Assembly (NCBI RefSeq): GCF_001950255.1
Contig: NZ_BDJK01000062.1
Location: forward strand, 1 to 64,000
Reading direction: 5' to 3'
DNA: 64,000 bases
Source of the DNA: Carboxydothermus pertinax
Lineage (GTDB): Bacteria; Bacillota; Z-2901; Carboxydothermales; Carboxydothermaceae
The position numbers and the translations under genes are program-made. Below are positions 42,970 to 50,914 of this stretch, piece by piece. Below the pieces are notes generated by a model that worked only from the letters and a program-made list of their open reading frames with translations, made no database searches and had not been told where the DNA came from. Every line of letters begins with the position of its first letter. The stretch's first letter is position 1.

Positions 42970-44015
42970 AAGTTTTCCTCCAGTATTTTTAAAAGTTGTC
43001 GATTTTCTTCCGGAGTACCAACAGTTATCCGCAAATAATTAGCAAGAACTCCACCTAAATACCGTACCAGGATGCCCTGGTTAATTAACTCCTGGTGAAT
43101 CGTTTTCGCCCTTTCCCCAAATTCCACCAAGATAAAATTAGCATGGCTTTTGACCGGTCTCACACCTAAGGCAATTAATTGTTGAAAAAGCTTTTCCCTT
43201 TCGGCAATGATTTCTTTTATTTCCTCTTTAAAAACCTCTTCGTTATCTAAAACCACTTCACCGGCAATTTGCGAAAAGATATTAACGTTGTAGGGATTTT
43301 TTACTTTAATAATTTCCTTTATTACTTCCTTATTGGCAATTAAATAGCCAAGCCTTAAGCCCGCAAGCGCCCGGGCCTTGGAAAAGGTCCGCAAAATTAC
43401 AAGGTTTGGATATTCTTTTAACAATTCCACTGCAGAAACACCAGAAAACTCCACGTAGGCCTCATCCACGATTAACAGGTGGTCAAAAGCTAAAAGCTTT
43501 TCAATAGTTTTTAAATCCACCAAACTCCCCGTGGGATTATTGGGATTGGCAAGAAATACCAGATGCGGTTTCTGTTCTTCAATGGTTTTTAAAGCCTTTT
43601 TTAAATCAAAGCTAAAATCATCCCGGTAAGGGACTTCCCTAAATTCAGTTTGGGTTACAAAAGCATGATGCCAGAACATTACAAAGGATGGGCTAAAGCC
43701 CAGAGCTGTTCTTCCCTGCCCGCCAAAAGCTAAATAAAGGCAAAGGATTAATTCATCAGAACCATTTCCCAAAACAATATTTTCCGGTAAAACCCCAAGC
43801 TTCTCCGCAAGTTTTTTCCTGAGCCTGGAAGACAACGGATCTGGATAAAGAGGAAAATCCTTCGAACCAATTTTAGTAAATATTTCGTCCAGTAAACTTC
43901 CGGGAAAAGGATACGGATTTTCATTGGCATCGAGTTTTATGTTATAGGGCACTAAATGAGGTTCGTAGGGTTTTAACCGGGCCAATGATTCTTTAAAGTA
44001 TCTTGGTTTATTCAT
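42966..44015 (-). CDS. hisC: Histidinol-phosphate aminotransferase
   Basis: A 349-residue PLP enzyme that transfers an amino group from glutamate to imidazole acetol phosphate. The PLP-binding lysine lies in RTFSKARALAGLRLGY; ANPNNPTGS and VDEAYVEF are the other fold-I motifs. The start overlaps the hisD end by eight bases. Such enzymes sometimes also serve aromatic amino acid synthesis; operon position makes the histidine role secure. Confidence 0.95.
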   Translation of the reverse strand: MNKPRYFKESLARLKPYEPHLVPYNIKLDANENPYPFPGSLLDEIFTKIGSKDFPLYPDPLSSRLRKKLAEKLGVLPENIVLGNGSDELILCLYLAFGGQGRTALGFSPSFVMFWHHAFVTQTEFREVPYRDDFSFDLKKALKTIEEQKPHLVFLANPNNPTGSLVDLKTIEKLLAFDHLLIVDEAYVEFSGVSAVELLKEYPNLVILRTFSKARALAGLRLGYLIANKEVIKEIIKVKNPYNVNIFSQIAGEVVLDNEEVFKEEIKEIIAEREKLFQQLIALGVRPVKSHANFILVEFGERAKTIHQELINQGILVRYLGGVLANYLRITVGTPEENRQLLKILEENL

Positions 44016-45285
44016 TGCTAATCCTCACCTTCACCGCAAGGGCGTGGGCAAAAAGTCCTTCCGTTTCGGCAAGTTTTATAACATCCTGAGCATCTTCCAA
44101 AAAGCCTTCTTTAGAATAATAAATGACGCTACTTTTCTTTAAGAAATTATCCACCGCAAGGGGCGAATAAAAGCGACTCGTACCGGAAGTGGGCAAAACG
44201 TGGTTTGGTCCGGCAAGGTAATCACCCATTGGCTCCGGGCTAAAGTTACCCAAAAAAATGGCCCCCGCATTCTTTACTTTTGGTAAATAGGAAAACGGCT
44301 CTTCTAGCATTAACTCTAAATGCTCCGGCGCCAGCCGGTTACTAAGGGAAAAAGCTTCCTCTTTATCCCGAACCACTACAATCCCTCCACAACTTTCCAA
44401 AGCCTCTAAAATTATCTCCCGGCGGGGCAAGCGTAAAAGATACTCTTCCACTTTTTGCGCTATCCTCCGGGCCAGCTCCTCATCCCAGGTAATAACCACT
44501 CCCGAGGCTAAGGGATCGTGCTCGGCCTGGGACAACATATCCGCTGCCAGGTACTCAGGTCTGGAGGAACTATCAGCAATCACCACCACTTCACTGGGGC
44601 CGGCCAGCATATCGATATTGACCATACCGTAAACGATCTTTTTGGCTAATGTAACATAAATATTACCCGGTCCGGTTATTACGTCTACTTTAGGAATGGT
44701 TTTCGTGCCAAAAGCTAAAGCAGCAATAGCATGCGCCCCCCCTACCCGGTAGATTTCCGTAACCCCCGCTTCCCGGGCAGCTACTAAAACATACGGATTC
44801 ATCCGTTCCCCTTTTTGGGGGGAAACCATTACAATTCTTTGCACCCCGGCAACTTTTGCCGGCACCGCATTCATTACCACCGACGAAGGATAGGCGGCCG
44901 TCCCTCCCGGTACGTAAATCCCGGCAACCTCCACCGGAGTATAAATTTGCCCGAGAATATTACCCTTTTCTTCAGTAGTAAACCAGCTTTTGGGAAGTTG
45001 CTTTTGGTGAAAAGCGGATACCCGCAAAATTGCTTTGCGAAGGCTCTTTAAAAAATCATTATCCACCTTTTTGTAAGCTTCTGTTATTTCTTCTTCAGTT
45101 ACTTTAAGATTATTTAGATCACCTTTAAATTCATCAAACTCCCGGGCGTACTTTAGTAACGCTTCATCCCCTAAAGCTGCCACCTCATAAATAATTTTTC
45201 TTACCTTTTGCTCTAAGTCTTCTTCCATTGCTTTTCGTCGGGAATATTTACTTAAAAGCTCTTCTTTATTTAAGATTAACTTCAT
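44008..45285 (-). CDS. hisD: Histidinol dehydrogenase
   Basis: A 425-residue zinc enzyme that makes histidine from histidinol in two NAD-dependent oxidations. It has IYVPGGTAAYPSSVVMNAVPA, the signature DMLSQAEHDPLASGVVIT with zinc ligands, and SNRLAPEHLELM with the catalytic Glu-His. I use the ATG at 45285; an in-frame TTG at 45300 lies inside the hisG coding end. It overlaps hisG by 20 bases. Confidence 0.95.
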   Translation of the reverse strand: MKLILNKEELLSKYSRRKAMEEDLEQKVRKIIYEVAALGDEALLKYAREFDEFKGDLNNLKVTEEEITEAYKKVDNDFLKSLRKAILRVSAFHQKQLPKSWFTTEEKGNILGQIYTPVEVAGIYVPGGTAAYPSSVVMNAVPAKVAGVQRIVMVSPQKGERMNPYVLVAAREAGVTEIYRVGGAHAIAALAFGTKTIPKVDVITGPGNIYVTLAKKIVYGMVNIDMLAGPSEVVVIADSSSRPEYLAADMLSQAEHDPLASGVVITWDEELARRIAQKVEEYLLRLPRREIILEALESCGGIVVVRDKEEAFSLSNRLAPEHLELMLEEPFSYLPKVKNAGAIFLGNFSPEPMGDYLAGPNHVLPTSGTSRFYSPLAVDNFLKKSSVIYYSKEGFLEDAQDVIKLAETEGLFAHALAVKVRISNE

Positions 45286-45931
45286 CTTTTTCGCCCCCAA
45301 CTAAATTTTTAAACTTTTTAACTATTGCCTTAATCTCCCGGTCATAAACCCGGGCCGCCACCCGGTTGGCAATAAGCCTTGCAGTAATATCCATTATCTT
45401 GGTTATTTCAATTAAGTTATTTTCCCTTAAAGTTCGCCCGGTAGAAACCAGGTCCACAATTACATCGGCCAAACCCACCAGTGGCGCTAACTCCACATTT
45501 CCGTGCATTTTGATAACTTCCGCCCGCACCCCAAGACCTTTAAAAAACCGACGGGTAACCTCGGGAAATTTGCTGGCAGCCCTTATTTCCGTAAGTTTTC
45601 CCAAATCATGAACTTTTGGATTATCTCTTGCTGCCGCCACTGCAAAATGGCATTTCCCGTACTGTAAATCTAATAGTTCAAATATTTCCCGTCTTTGCTC
45701 CTCAATCACATCTTTACCCACTATACCCAAATCGGCCGCTCCATACTCCACAAAGGTCGGGATATCCGTTGGCCGGCAAATAATAAAGGTATACGGTTCA
45801 TCTTTAATTACAAGTTTTCTACCGTCCAAAAGGATGTCTTTATCTTTTAGTAAGCCTGCCTTAAATAAAAGTTGAACAGTATCCGGAAATAAATTTCCCT
45901 TAGGTAAAGCAAAAGTTAAACCGTTTTTCAT
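45266..45931 (-). CDS. hisG: ATP phosphoribosyltransferase catalytic subunit, short form
   Basis: A 221-residue first enzyme of histidine synthesis. It is the short HisG type, lacking the C-terminal regulatory domain and so needing HisZ, which is encoded upstream. Blocks include FALPKGNLFPDT, YGAADLGIVGKDVI and the PRPP-binding DVIVDLVSTGRTLREN. A separate promoter and operator-like region precede it (45950-46011), suggesting extra transcription starting inside the operon. Confidence 0.96.
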   Translation of the reverse strand: MKNGLTFALPKGNLFPDTVQLLFKAGLLKDKDILLDGRKLVIKDEPYTFIICRPTDIPTFVEYGAADLGIVGKDVIEEQRREIFELLDLQYGKCHFAVAAARDNPKVHDLGKLTEIRAASKFPEVTRRFFKGLGVRAEVIKMHGNVELAPLVGLADVIVDLVSTGRTLRENNLIEITKIMDITARLIANRVAARVYDREIKAIVKKFKNLVGGEKDEVNLK

Positions 45932-45949
45932 TTTGCTGCCTCACTTTAT

Positions 45950-46011
45950 TATATTAAAGTATTAAATTAGTAATATACTAAAATATTACGGTTAAAAAAA
46001 TTATTTGTCAA
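45950..46011 (-). promoter_or_regulatory. Internal promoter of hisG with two operator-like sites
   Basis: On the minus strand TTGACA (46006-46011, in the last codons of hisZ), a 17-base spacer and TAATAT (45983-45988) form a near-consensus promoter. Overlapping and following it are TTTTAGTATATTA (45971-45983) and, in inverted orientation, TATATTAAAGTATTAAA (45950-45966). Both are shared with the operator-like site in front of yerC. Confidence 0.7.
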
Positions 46012-46978
46012 TACTATTAGCAATACTTTCCATAATTCTTTCCAGGCCCAGGGCAAAACCAAAGGCCGGAGTATCCCAACCAAATTTTCTTAAGAGAAAA
46101 TCGTAACGTCCCCCGCCCCCTAAGGGATAGCCAAGATAAGGGGTATAAGCTTCAAACACCAGTCCCGTGTAGTAGTTTAAATCCCGAACTAAAGAAAAGT
46201 CCAGTTTTAATTCCTTGATACCGGCGTAATTTAGGTTCTCTAAAACTTCGTCTAATTGGGTAAAAGCTTTTTGCGCCTTGGGGTGCTGAATTAGTTTTTT
46301 TGCTTTTTTGAGAATTGACTTACCACCCCGCTGCTGCAAAAAATCCACCAGGCTTTCGCGGACAACCTGGCTTTTTCCGGCCCGTTCTAAGATACCTTCT
46401 AAGGCTACGTAATCTTTTTGGTTTAAGGCATTTTTTATTTCCTGAAAGTGCTGGTTTAAATCATACTCTTCAATGAGCCCGACTAAAATATCCACATGTC
46501 CCAGCGAAATTTCCAGGTTCTTGACCTTGGCTTTTAGCAAATAAGTCGCCATTAACTTTATTAGAGATGCTTCTAACTTAGTAGTAATGTCCCCAAAAAC
46601 CTCAATCCCTAACTGTTTAAACTCCCTAAGTCTGTTTCTACCGGAAAAATTTCCAGAAAAAACGGTCGCCGCATAAAATATTTTCAGGGGCAGCTCTTGA
46701 TGTTTTAGTTTAGTAGAAACCACCCGGGCAATGGGAGTAGTCATATCTCCCCGAAGAGCTAAAAGCTCCCCGGTACGGTCTACAAATTTAATTAATTCGG
46801 ATTCCGACTGGGATTCCCGTAAGGTTTCATAATACTCAAAGGCAGGGGTTAAAATCTCCTGAAACCCTTCCTTTTCCACCAGTTCTACAAACAAGTTTTC
46901 AAGCCGTCTTCGGACCCGGGCTTCCTCTGGCAAATAATCTCTTACTCCAGGCGGCAATTCTTTAAAATTTTCTCTCAT
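46001..46978 (-). CDS. hisZ: ATP phosphoribosyltransferase regulatory subunit HisZ
   Basis: A 325-residue HisRS-like protein that carries the histidine feedback site for short-form HisG. It has class II synthetase-like motifs (PPGVRDYLPEEARVRR, LRGDMTTPIARVV, FKQLGIEVFG, LGYPLGGGGRYDFL). It lacks the C-terminal anticodon-binding domain, so it is HisZ rather than HisS. The start overlaps the yerC end by four bases. The C-terminal codons contain the -35 box of the internal promoter. Confidence 0.94.
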   Translation of the reverse strand: MRENFKELPPGVRDYLPEEARVRRRLENLFVELVEKEGFQEILTPAFEYYETLRESQSESELIKFVDRTGELLALRGDMTTPIARVVSTKLKHQELPLKIFYAATVFSGNFSGRNRLREFKQLGIEVFGDITTKLEASLIKLMATYLLKAKVKNLEISLGHVDILVGLIEEYDLNQHFQEIKNALNQKDYVALEGILERAGKSQVVRESLVDFLQQRGGKSILKKAKKLIQHPKAQKAFTQLDEVLENLNYAGIKELKLDFSLVRDLNYYTGLVFEAYTPYLGYPLGGGGRYDFLLRKFGWDTPAFGFALGLERIMESIANSIDK

Positions 46979-47283
46979 AACTTCCCTTCTTCCTTTAGTC
47001 TAGCAAGCATTAAGCGGTAACCAGAAGCACCATAATTTAGACACCGTTTGACCCGACTAATAGTTGCCGTGCTGGCACCGGTTTTTTGGACTATTTCCTG
47101 ATAAGTCTTATCTGCTTCGAGCATTTTAGCCACTTCCCAGCGCTGCGCCAGGGCCTTTAACTCAGCTATGGTACAAATATCTTCAAAAAAAGCATAACAT
47201 TCATCTAAATTTTGCAAAGACAGTATCGCTTCAAATAAACTATCTAACGCCGGTTCCCTAAGCTTTCCCTCGTACTTAAACAT
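46975..47283 (-). CDS. yerC: TrpR-like regulator YerC (HisR-type)
   Basis: A 102-residue helical DNA-binding protein of the TrpR superfamily. The helix-turn-helix is in YQEIVQKTGASTATISRVKRCLNYG. In Firmicutes, yerC genes often lead or accompany his genes, and comparative genomics has proposed the name HisR for a histidine-responsive repressor. Here it is the first gene of the his operon, and an operator-like palindrome overlaps its promoter and recurs before hisG. Autoregulation with histidine as co-repressor is inferred. Confidence 0.88.
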   Translation of the reverse strand: MFKYEGKLREPALDSLFEAILSLQNLDECYAFFEDICTIAELKALAQRWEVAKMLEADKTYQEIVQKTGASTATISRVKRCLNYGASGYRLMLARLKEEGKL

Positions 47284-47308
47284 CGCAACACCCCTTACGG
47301 TTATCTTA

Positions 47309-47344
47309 TTTTAATACTTTAATATACTAAAATTTTCTTGTCAA
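47309..47344 (-). promoter_or_regulatory. Promoter and operator of the yerC-his operon
   Basis: On the minus strand TTGACA (47339-47344), a 17-base spacer and TAAAGT (47316-47321) form the promoter. A 24-base imperfect palindrome (47309-47332, ends TTTTA and TAAAA, 18 of 24 positions symmetric) covers the spacer and -10 box. It shares long blocks with the site before hisG, suggesting one regulator for both. Confidence 0.7.
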
Positions 47345-47421
47345 TATTTCGCGGTTGTCTTCTTCCCTTTTTTTCGCTATACTTTTAATTGTATTACACT
47401 TCGTAAAATACTACTTTTAGA

Positions 47422-47480
47422 GACGGTTCTAAGAGAACATTTTCTTTTTAGTGTAGAAAATACTCTCCAATAGAACCGTC
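47422..47480 (+). promoter_or_regulatory. Long hairpin in the leader of the first PP-loop gene
   Basis: GACGGTTCTA (47422-47431) and TAGAACCGTC (47471-47480) are perfect complements. Inside them AGAG pairs with CTCT and ATTTTC with GAAAAT, giving a three-part stem of about 20 bp with bulges. It ends six bases before the GGGAGG ribosome site. The outer arm shares CGGTTCT/AGAACCG with the terminator after the gene (48516-48547). A regulatory leader structure is possible. Confidence 0.5.
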
Positions 47481-47499
47481 CCTAAGGGAGGTGTTTTGC

Positions 47500-48516
47500 A
47501 TGGTTAAGGCGCTGGCACTCTTTTCCGGCGGACTCGATAGTACTTTGGCTATAAAGCTTTTATTAGAACAAGGCATAGACGTCGAAGCGGTTAATTTTAC
47601 GAGCCCTTTTTGCCGCTGTTTATCTAAAGGCCAGGGATGTGCTTCCACAACCAAGCTTGCTGCGGATTTAGGGATAAAATTACACGTCCAAAATTGCGGC
47701 GATGAATATTTAAGAATTGTGGAAAATCCACCCCATGGATATGGTAGCGCTTTAAATCCCTGCATTGACTGCCGGATCTTAAAGTTTAAAAAAGCAAAAA
47801 AACTTATGGAAGAAATCGGCGCCAAATTTATGATTACCGGAGAAGTCTTAGGGCAGCGACCTAATTCGCAGCGACGGGACGCCATAAATTTAATTGACCG
47901 GGAAGCGGGAATCCAGGGCCTAGTTCTTCGCCCCCTTTCGGCTCTGCACTTTCCTCCAACGATTGCCGAGCAAGAGGGGTACGTTTCCCGGGATAAACTT
48001 TTAGCTATTTCCGGTCGCTCCCGGAAAACCCAGATGGAACTTGCGGCCAATTTTGGTATAAACGATTACCCCTGCCCCTCGGGAGGTTGTCTTTTAACCA
48101 AAAAAGAATTTGCCGGGAAAGTGCAGGATCTGATTCGTTATAACGGTAGGCTAACGGTTGAAGAGATTGACCGTTTAAAATTTGGGCGTCATTTTCGCCT
48201 GTCACCCACAGCCAAAATTATCGTAGGAAGAAATGCTCAGGAAAACGAGCTCCTTTCTTTTTTAAAAAAACCGGAAGAGTTTCTCTTAAAAGTAGACGGT
48301 TTTGTTGGTCCCACGACTTTAGTGCAGGGAAATCCGGTGGAAGAAGACTTAAAATTAGCAGCAAAAATTACCGCTCGTTACGCCGACGCTCCTGAGGAGG
48401 ACTTACCAGTTAAAATCTGGAATGATTCCTTAAATAAAATTTTTAAGGTTGAAAAAGCAACTGAGCAGGAACTAAACCAGTATCGCATTGTTTTTGATAA
48501 AAAAAGACGACCGTAA
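47500..48516 (+). CDS. PP-loop ATP pyrophosphatase, MnmA/ThiI-like, copy 1
   Basis: A 338-residue protein with the PP-loop ALFSGGLDSTLAIKLL, which adenylates a substrate before sulfur transfer in tRNA-modifying enzymes. Other blocks are LNPCIDCRILKFKKAK, GEVLGQRPNSQ, YPCPSGGCLLT and KFGRHFRLSPTAKIIVGRN. Extra cysteines (FCRCLSKGQGC) appear in this copy only. It belongs to a family annotated as MnmA/TRMU-like or DUF814-containing; the RNA or small-molecule target is unknown. The ATG at 47500 lies behind GGGAGGTG. A close paralogue follows after its own terminator. Confidence 0.78.
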   Translation: MVKALALFSGGLDSTLAIKLLLEQGIDVEAVNFTSPFCRCLSKGQGCASTTKLAADLGIKLHVQNCGDEYLRIVENPPHGYGSALNPCIDCRILKFKKAKKLMEEIGAKFMITGEVLGQRPNSQRRDAINLIDREAGIQGLVLRPLSALHFPPTIAEQEGYVSRDKLLAISGRSRKTQMELAANFGINDYPCPSGGCLLTKKEFAGKVQDLIRYNGRLTVEEIDRLKFGRHFRLSPTAKIIVGRNAQENELLSFLKKPEEFLLKVDGFVGPTTLVQGNPVEEDLKLAAKITARYADAPEEDLPVKIWNDSLNKIFKVEKATEQELNQYRIVFDKKRRP

Positions 48517-48547
48517 AACGGTTCTGCCTTTGGTAGAACCGTTTTTT
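48516..48547 (+). terminator. Terminator after the first PP-loop gene
   Basis: A 13-bp stem (AAACGGTTCTGCC with GGTAGAACCGTTT, one G-U pair) with a TTT loop runs into a T7 stretch, starting at the stop codon. It separates the two paralogous genes into different transcription units. Confidence 0.88.
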
Positions 48548-48629
48548 TATGCAGGTATTAATTTAAGCTTTTGTTTCTTTTTAAAGTACGATATATTATT
48601 AGTTGAAGCTTTAAAAGGAGGAAAATTTA

Positions 48630-49628
48630 ATGAATAATAAAGCTTTGGCTCTCTTTTCCGGAGGCCTAGATAGTATCTTAGCCATAAAAGTGGCTCAAAG
48701 AGCCGGTGCCGATGTAACTGCCCTTCATTTTATAAATCCTTTCGTCTCAGAAGTAAAAACCGAATATATAAAAGAAAAAGCCAAGGAATTAGGCGTCCCC
48801 CTTATTTTAGAACATCTGGGTGAAGATTATTTAGAGTTAATCTTAAAACCTAAATACGGTTATGGCAAAGCCATGAATCCCTGCATTGACTGCCGGGCTT
48901 TTATGTTAAAAAAGGCCAAAGAGCTTTTACCAAAATATAATGCTTCGTTTTTAATAAGCGGTGAAGTGCTGGGACAGCGGCCGAAATCCCAGATGCGCCA
49001 CTCGATGCAACAAACCTCCCGGGAAGCGGGAGTAGAAGATATCCTAGTACGGCCGCTTACGGCTAAAAACCTCCCTCCTACTCTACCGGAGCGATTAGGA
49101 CTCATTGACCGGGAAAAACTTCTTGGTTTTTCCGGCCGTAACCGTAAACCCCAAATGGCCTTAGCCAAAGAATTTGGTATTCATAATTACCCATCACCCG
49201 CCGGCGGTTGCCTTTTAACCCAGGTGGAATACGGGAAAAAGCTTTTAGATTTAATAAAGTACGGACAGTATAATTTAAGAGAAATTAAACGATTAAACAT
49301 TGGTCGGCAGTTTCGGCTAAGCTCTGGAGCAAAGCTTATTGTTGGCCGCAACCACGAGGAAAATGAAGCTTTAAAAGCATCTGCTGAGGGTCAGGACCTT
49401 TTAATGCGGGTGCAAGATTTTAAAGGGCCCCTGGCCGTGGTAACGGGCAGTGATATTTCTTATGTTGCTCTTAAAACCGCAGCCCAAATTACCGCCCGCT
49501 ATGCCGACTGCCCCAAGGAGCAAAAAGTTACCGTGGTTTTCTTCCGGGCAAATAATCCGAAAAATAAAGAAGCCATAGAGGTTATACCTATGGCTTCGGA
49601 GGAAGTAAGTAATTATCGAATTGAATAA
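48630..49628 (+). CDS. PP-loop ATP pyrophosphatase, MnmA/ThiI-like, copy 2
   Basis: A 332-residue paralogue of the preceding protein, matching through most of its length: ALFSGGLDSILAIKVA, MNPCIDCRAFMLKKAK, GEVLGQRPKSQ, YPSPAGGCLLT and IGRQFRLSSGAKLIVGRN. It lacks the extra CRC...C cluster of copy 1 and one cysteine in the YPSPAGG loop. The CIDC pair and the GGC cysteine are shared and may take part in sulfur or metal handling. ATG 48630 lies behind AAAGGAGG. It converges with purD with a five-base gap and no visible terminator. Confidence 0.78.
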   Translation: MNNKALALFSGGLDSILAIKVAQRAGADVTALHFINPFVSEVKTEYIKEKAKELGVPLILEHLGEDYLELILKPKYGYGKAMNPCIDCRAFMLKKAKELLPKYNASFLISGEVLGQRPKSQMRHSMQQTSREAGVEDILVRPLTAKNLPPTLPERLGLIDREKLLGFSGRNRKPQMALAKEFGIHNYPSPAGGCLLTQVEYGKKLLDLIKYGQYNLREIKRLNIGRQFRLSSGAKLIVGRNHEENEALKASAEGQDLLMRVQDFKGPLAVVTGSDISYVALKTAAQITARYADCPKEQKVTVVFFRANNPKNKEAIEVIPMASEEVSNYRIE

Positions 49629-49633
49629 CAGCC

Positions 49634-50902
49634 CTATTGTAATTTCAATGCTTTTTGGCCAATATCGGTGCGGTAGTGCATCCCTTCAAAGGATACGGCC
49701 TTAACTCCTTCATAGGCAAGAGCTAAAGCCGCCTTGAGGGTATCCCCTACCGCCGTTATATTTAATACCCGACCACCGGCGGTAACAATATCATCCCCAT
49801 TGAAAGCTGTTCCGGCATGATACGCCACCACCCCCGGCGGTAACCGGTCAAGACCATGGATAACTTTGCCGGTTTCATATTTTCCGGGATACCCGCCGGA
49901 GGCCAATACTACCGTGGCACAGGCCTTGGGCAGAAATTCGATTTTTACCTCGAAAAGCCTTTTTTCCACCACCGCCAGCATAATCTCTACCAAATCGGTT
50001 TTTAACAGGGGCAAAATGACCTGGGTCTCCGGGTCACCAAAGCGGGCGTTAAACTCTAAAACTTTTGGCCCTTCCCTGGTTAAAATAAGCCCTGCATATA
50101 GAACTCCCCGGTAAGTTATTCCCTTACTTCTAAGGCCCCTTATTGTTGGTAGAAGTATTTCTTGTTGGACCCTTTCAGCAATTGCGGGGGTGTATATTGG
50201 AGCCGGTGCATAAGCTCCCATCCCCCCGGTATTGGGTCCCTGGTCGTTGTTAAATACCCTTTTATGGTCCTGGGCTGGTACCATTGGTACCACCGTTTCC
50301 CCATCGGTAAAAGCCAGAACGCTTACCTCTTGACCTTCCAGGTACTCCTCAATAACTACCCTATTCCCAGCAGCACCAAAGATTCGCTTAATAAAAATGT
50401 CTTCTAAAGCCTTCAGCGCTTCCTCTAACTCCTGGCAAACGTAAACTCCTTTACCGGCCGCCAAACCATCGGCTTTAATGACTATCGGCACCCCTTTTTG
50501 GTACACATACTCCCGGGCAGCAGCAAAATTATCAAAGGTTTCAGAGAAAGCCGTTGGAATATTGTTTTCTTTCATAATCTCTTTAGCAAAACTTTTACTT
50601 CCTTCAATTTGGGCCGCATCCCGGTTGGGCCCAAAAACTAAAAGCCCATGTTCGTTAAAATAATCTACAATACCCAGGGTTAAGGGAAGCTCGGGTCCCA
50701 CCACCGTTAAATCCACTTTTTCCCGTAAAGCAATTTCTAAAAGCCCTGCTAAATTATCAACTTCTACCGGAACTACACGCGCCTCCTGAGCAATACCGGC
50801 ATTACCCGGAGCAGCCAGTAATTCTGTTACTTTTGGGCTTTCTTTAAGTTTTTTTACTATAGCATGTTCCCGGCCACCACTTCCCACTACCAGTACTTTC
50901 AC
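49634..50902 (-). CDS. purD: Phosphoribosylamine-glycine ligase
   Basis: A 422-residue ATP-grasp ligase, second step of purine synthesis (phosphoribosylamine + glycine to GAR). It shows VLVVGSGGREHAI at the N-terminus, PIVIKADGLAAGKGV in the ATP-grasp fold, and the signature EFNARFGDPETQVILPLL. It is the last gene of the purine operon. No terminator is evident before the convergent PP-loop gene. Confidence 0.97.
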   Translation of the reverse strand: MKVLVVGSGGREHAIVKKLKESPKVTELLAAPGNAGIAQEARVVPVEVDNLAGLLEIALREKVDLTVVGPELPLTLGIVDYFNEHGLLVFGPNRDAAQIEGSKSFAKEIMKENNIPTAFSETFDNFAAAREYVYQKGVPIVIKADGLAAGKGVYVCQELEEALKALEDIFIKRIFGAAGNRVVIEEYLEGQEVSVLAFTDGETVVPMVPAQDHKRVFNNDQGPNTGGMGAYAPAPIYTPAIAERVQQEILLPTIRGLRSKGITYRGVLYAGLILTREGPKVLEFNARFGDPETQVILPLLKTDLVEIMLAVVEKRLFEVKIEFLPKACATVVLASGGYPGKYETGKVIHGLDRLPPGVVAYHAGTAFNGDDIVTAGGRVLNITAVGDTLKAALALAYEGVKAVSFEGMHYRTDIGQKALKLQ

Positions 50903-50914
50903 TTAAACCCCCTC

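Noticed and set aside
47284-47421. T-box or attenuator in front of the his operon
   Set aside because: No specifier-type stems, leader peptide with histidine codons or terminator were found; an operator-type palindrome accounts better for regulation.
47448-48050. Minus-strand open frame of 200 codons opposite the first PP-loop gene
   Set aside because: Shadow of the PP-loop gene; the same antisense frame recurs opposite the second paralogue (48860-49168), as expected from their homology.
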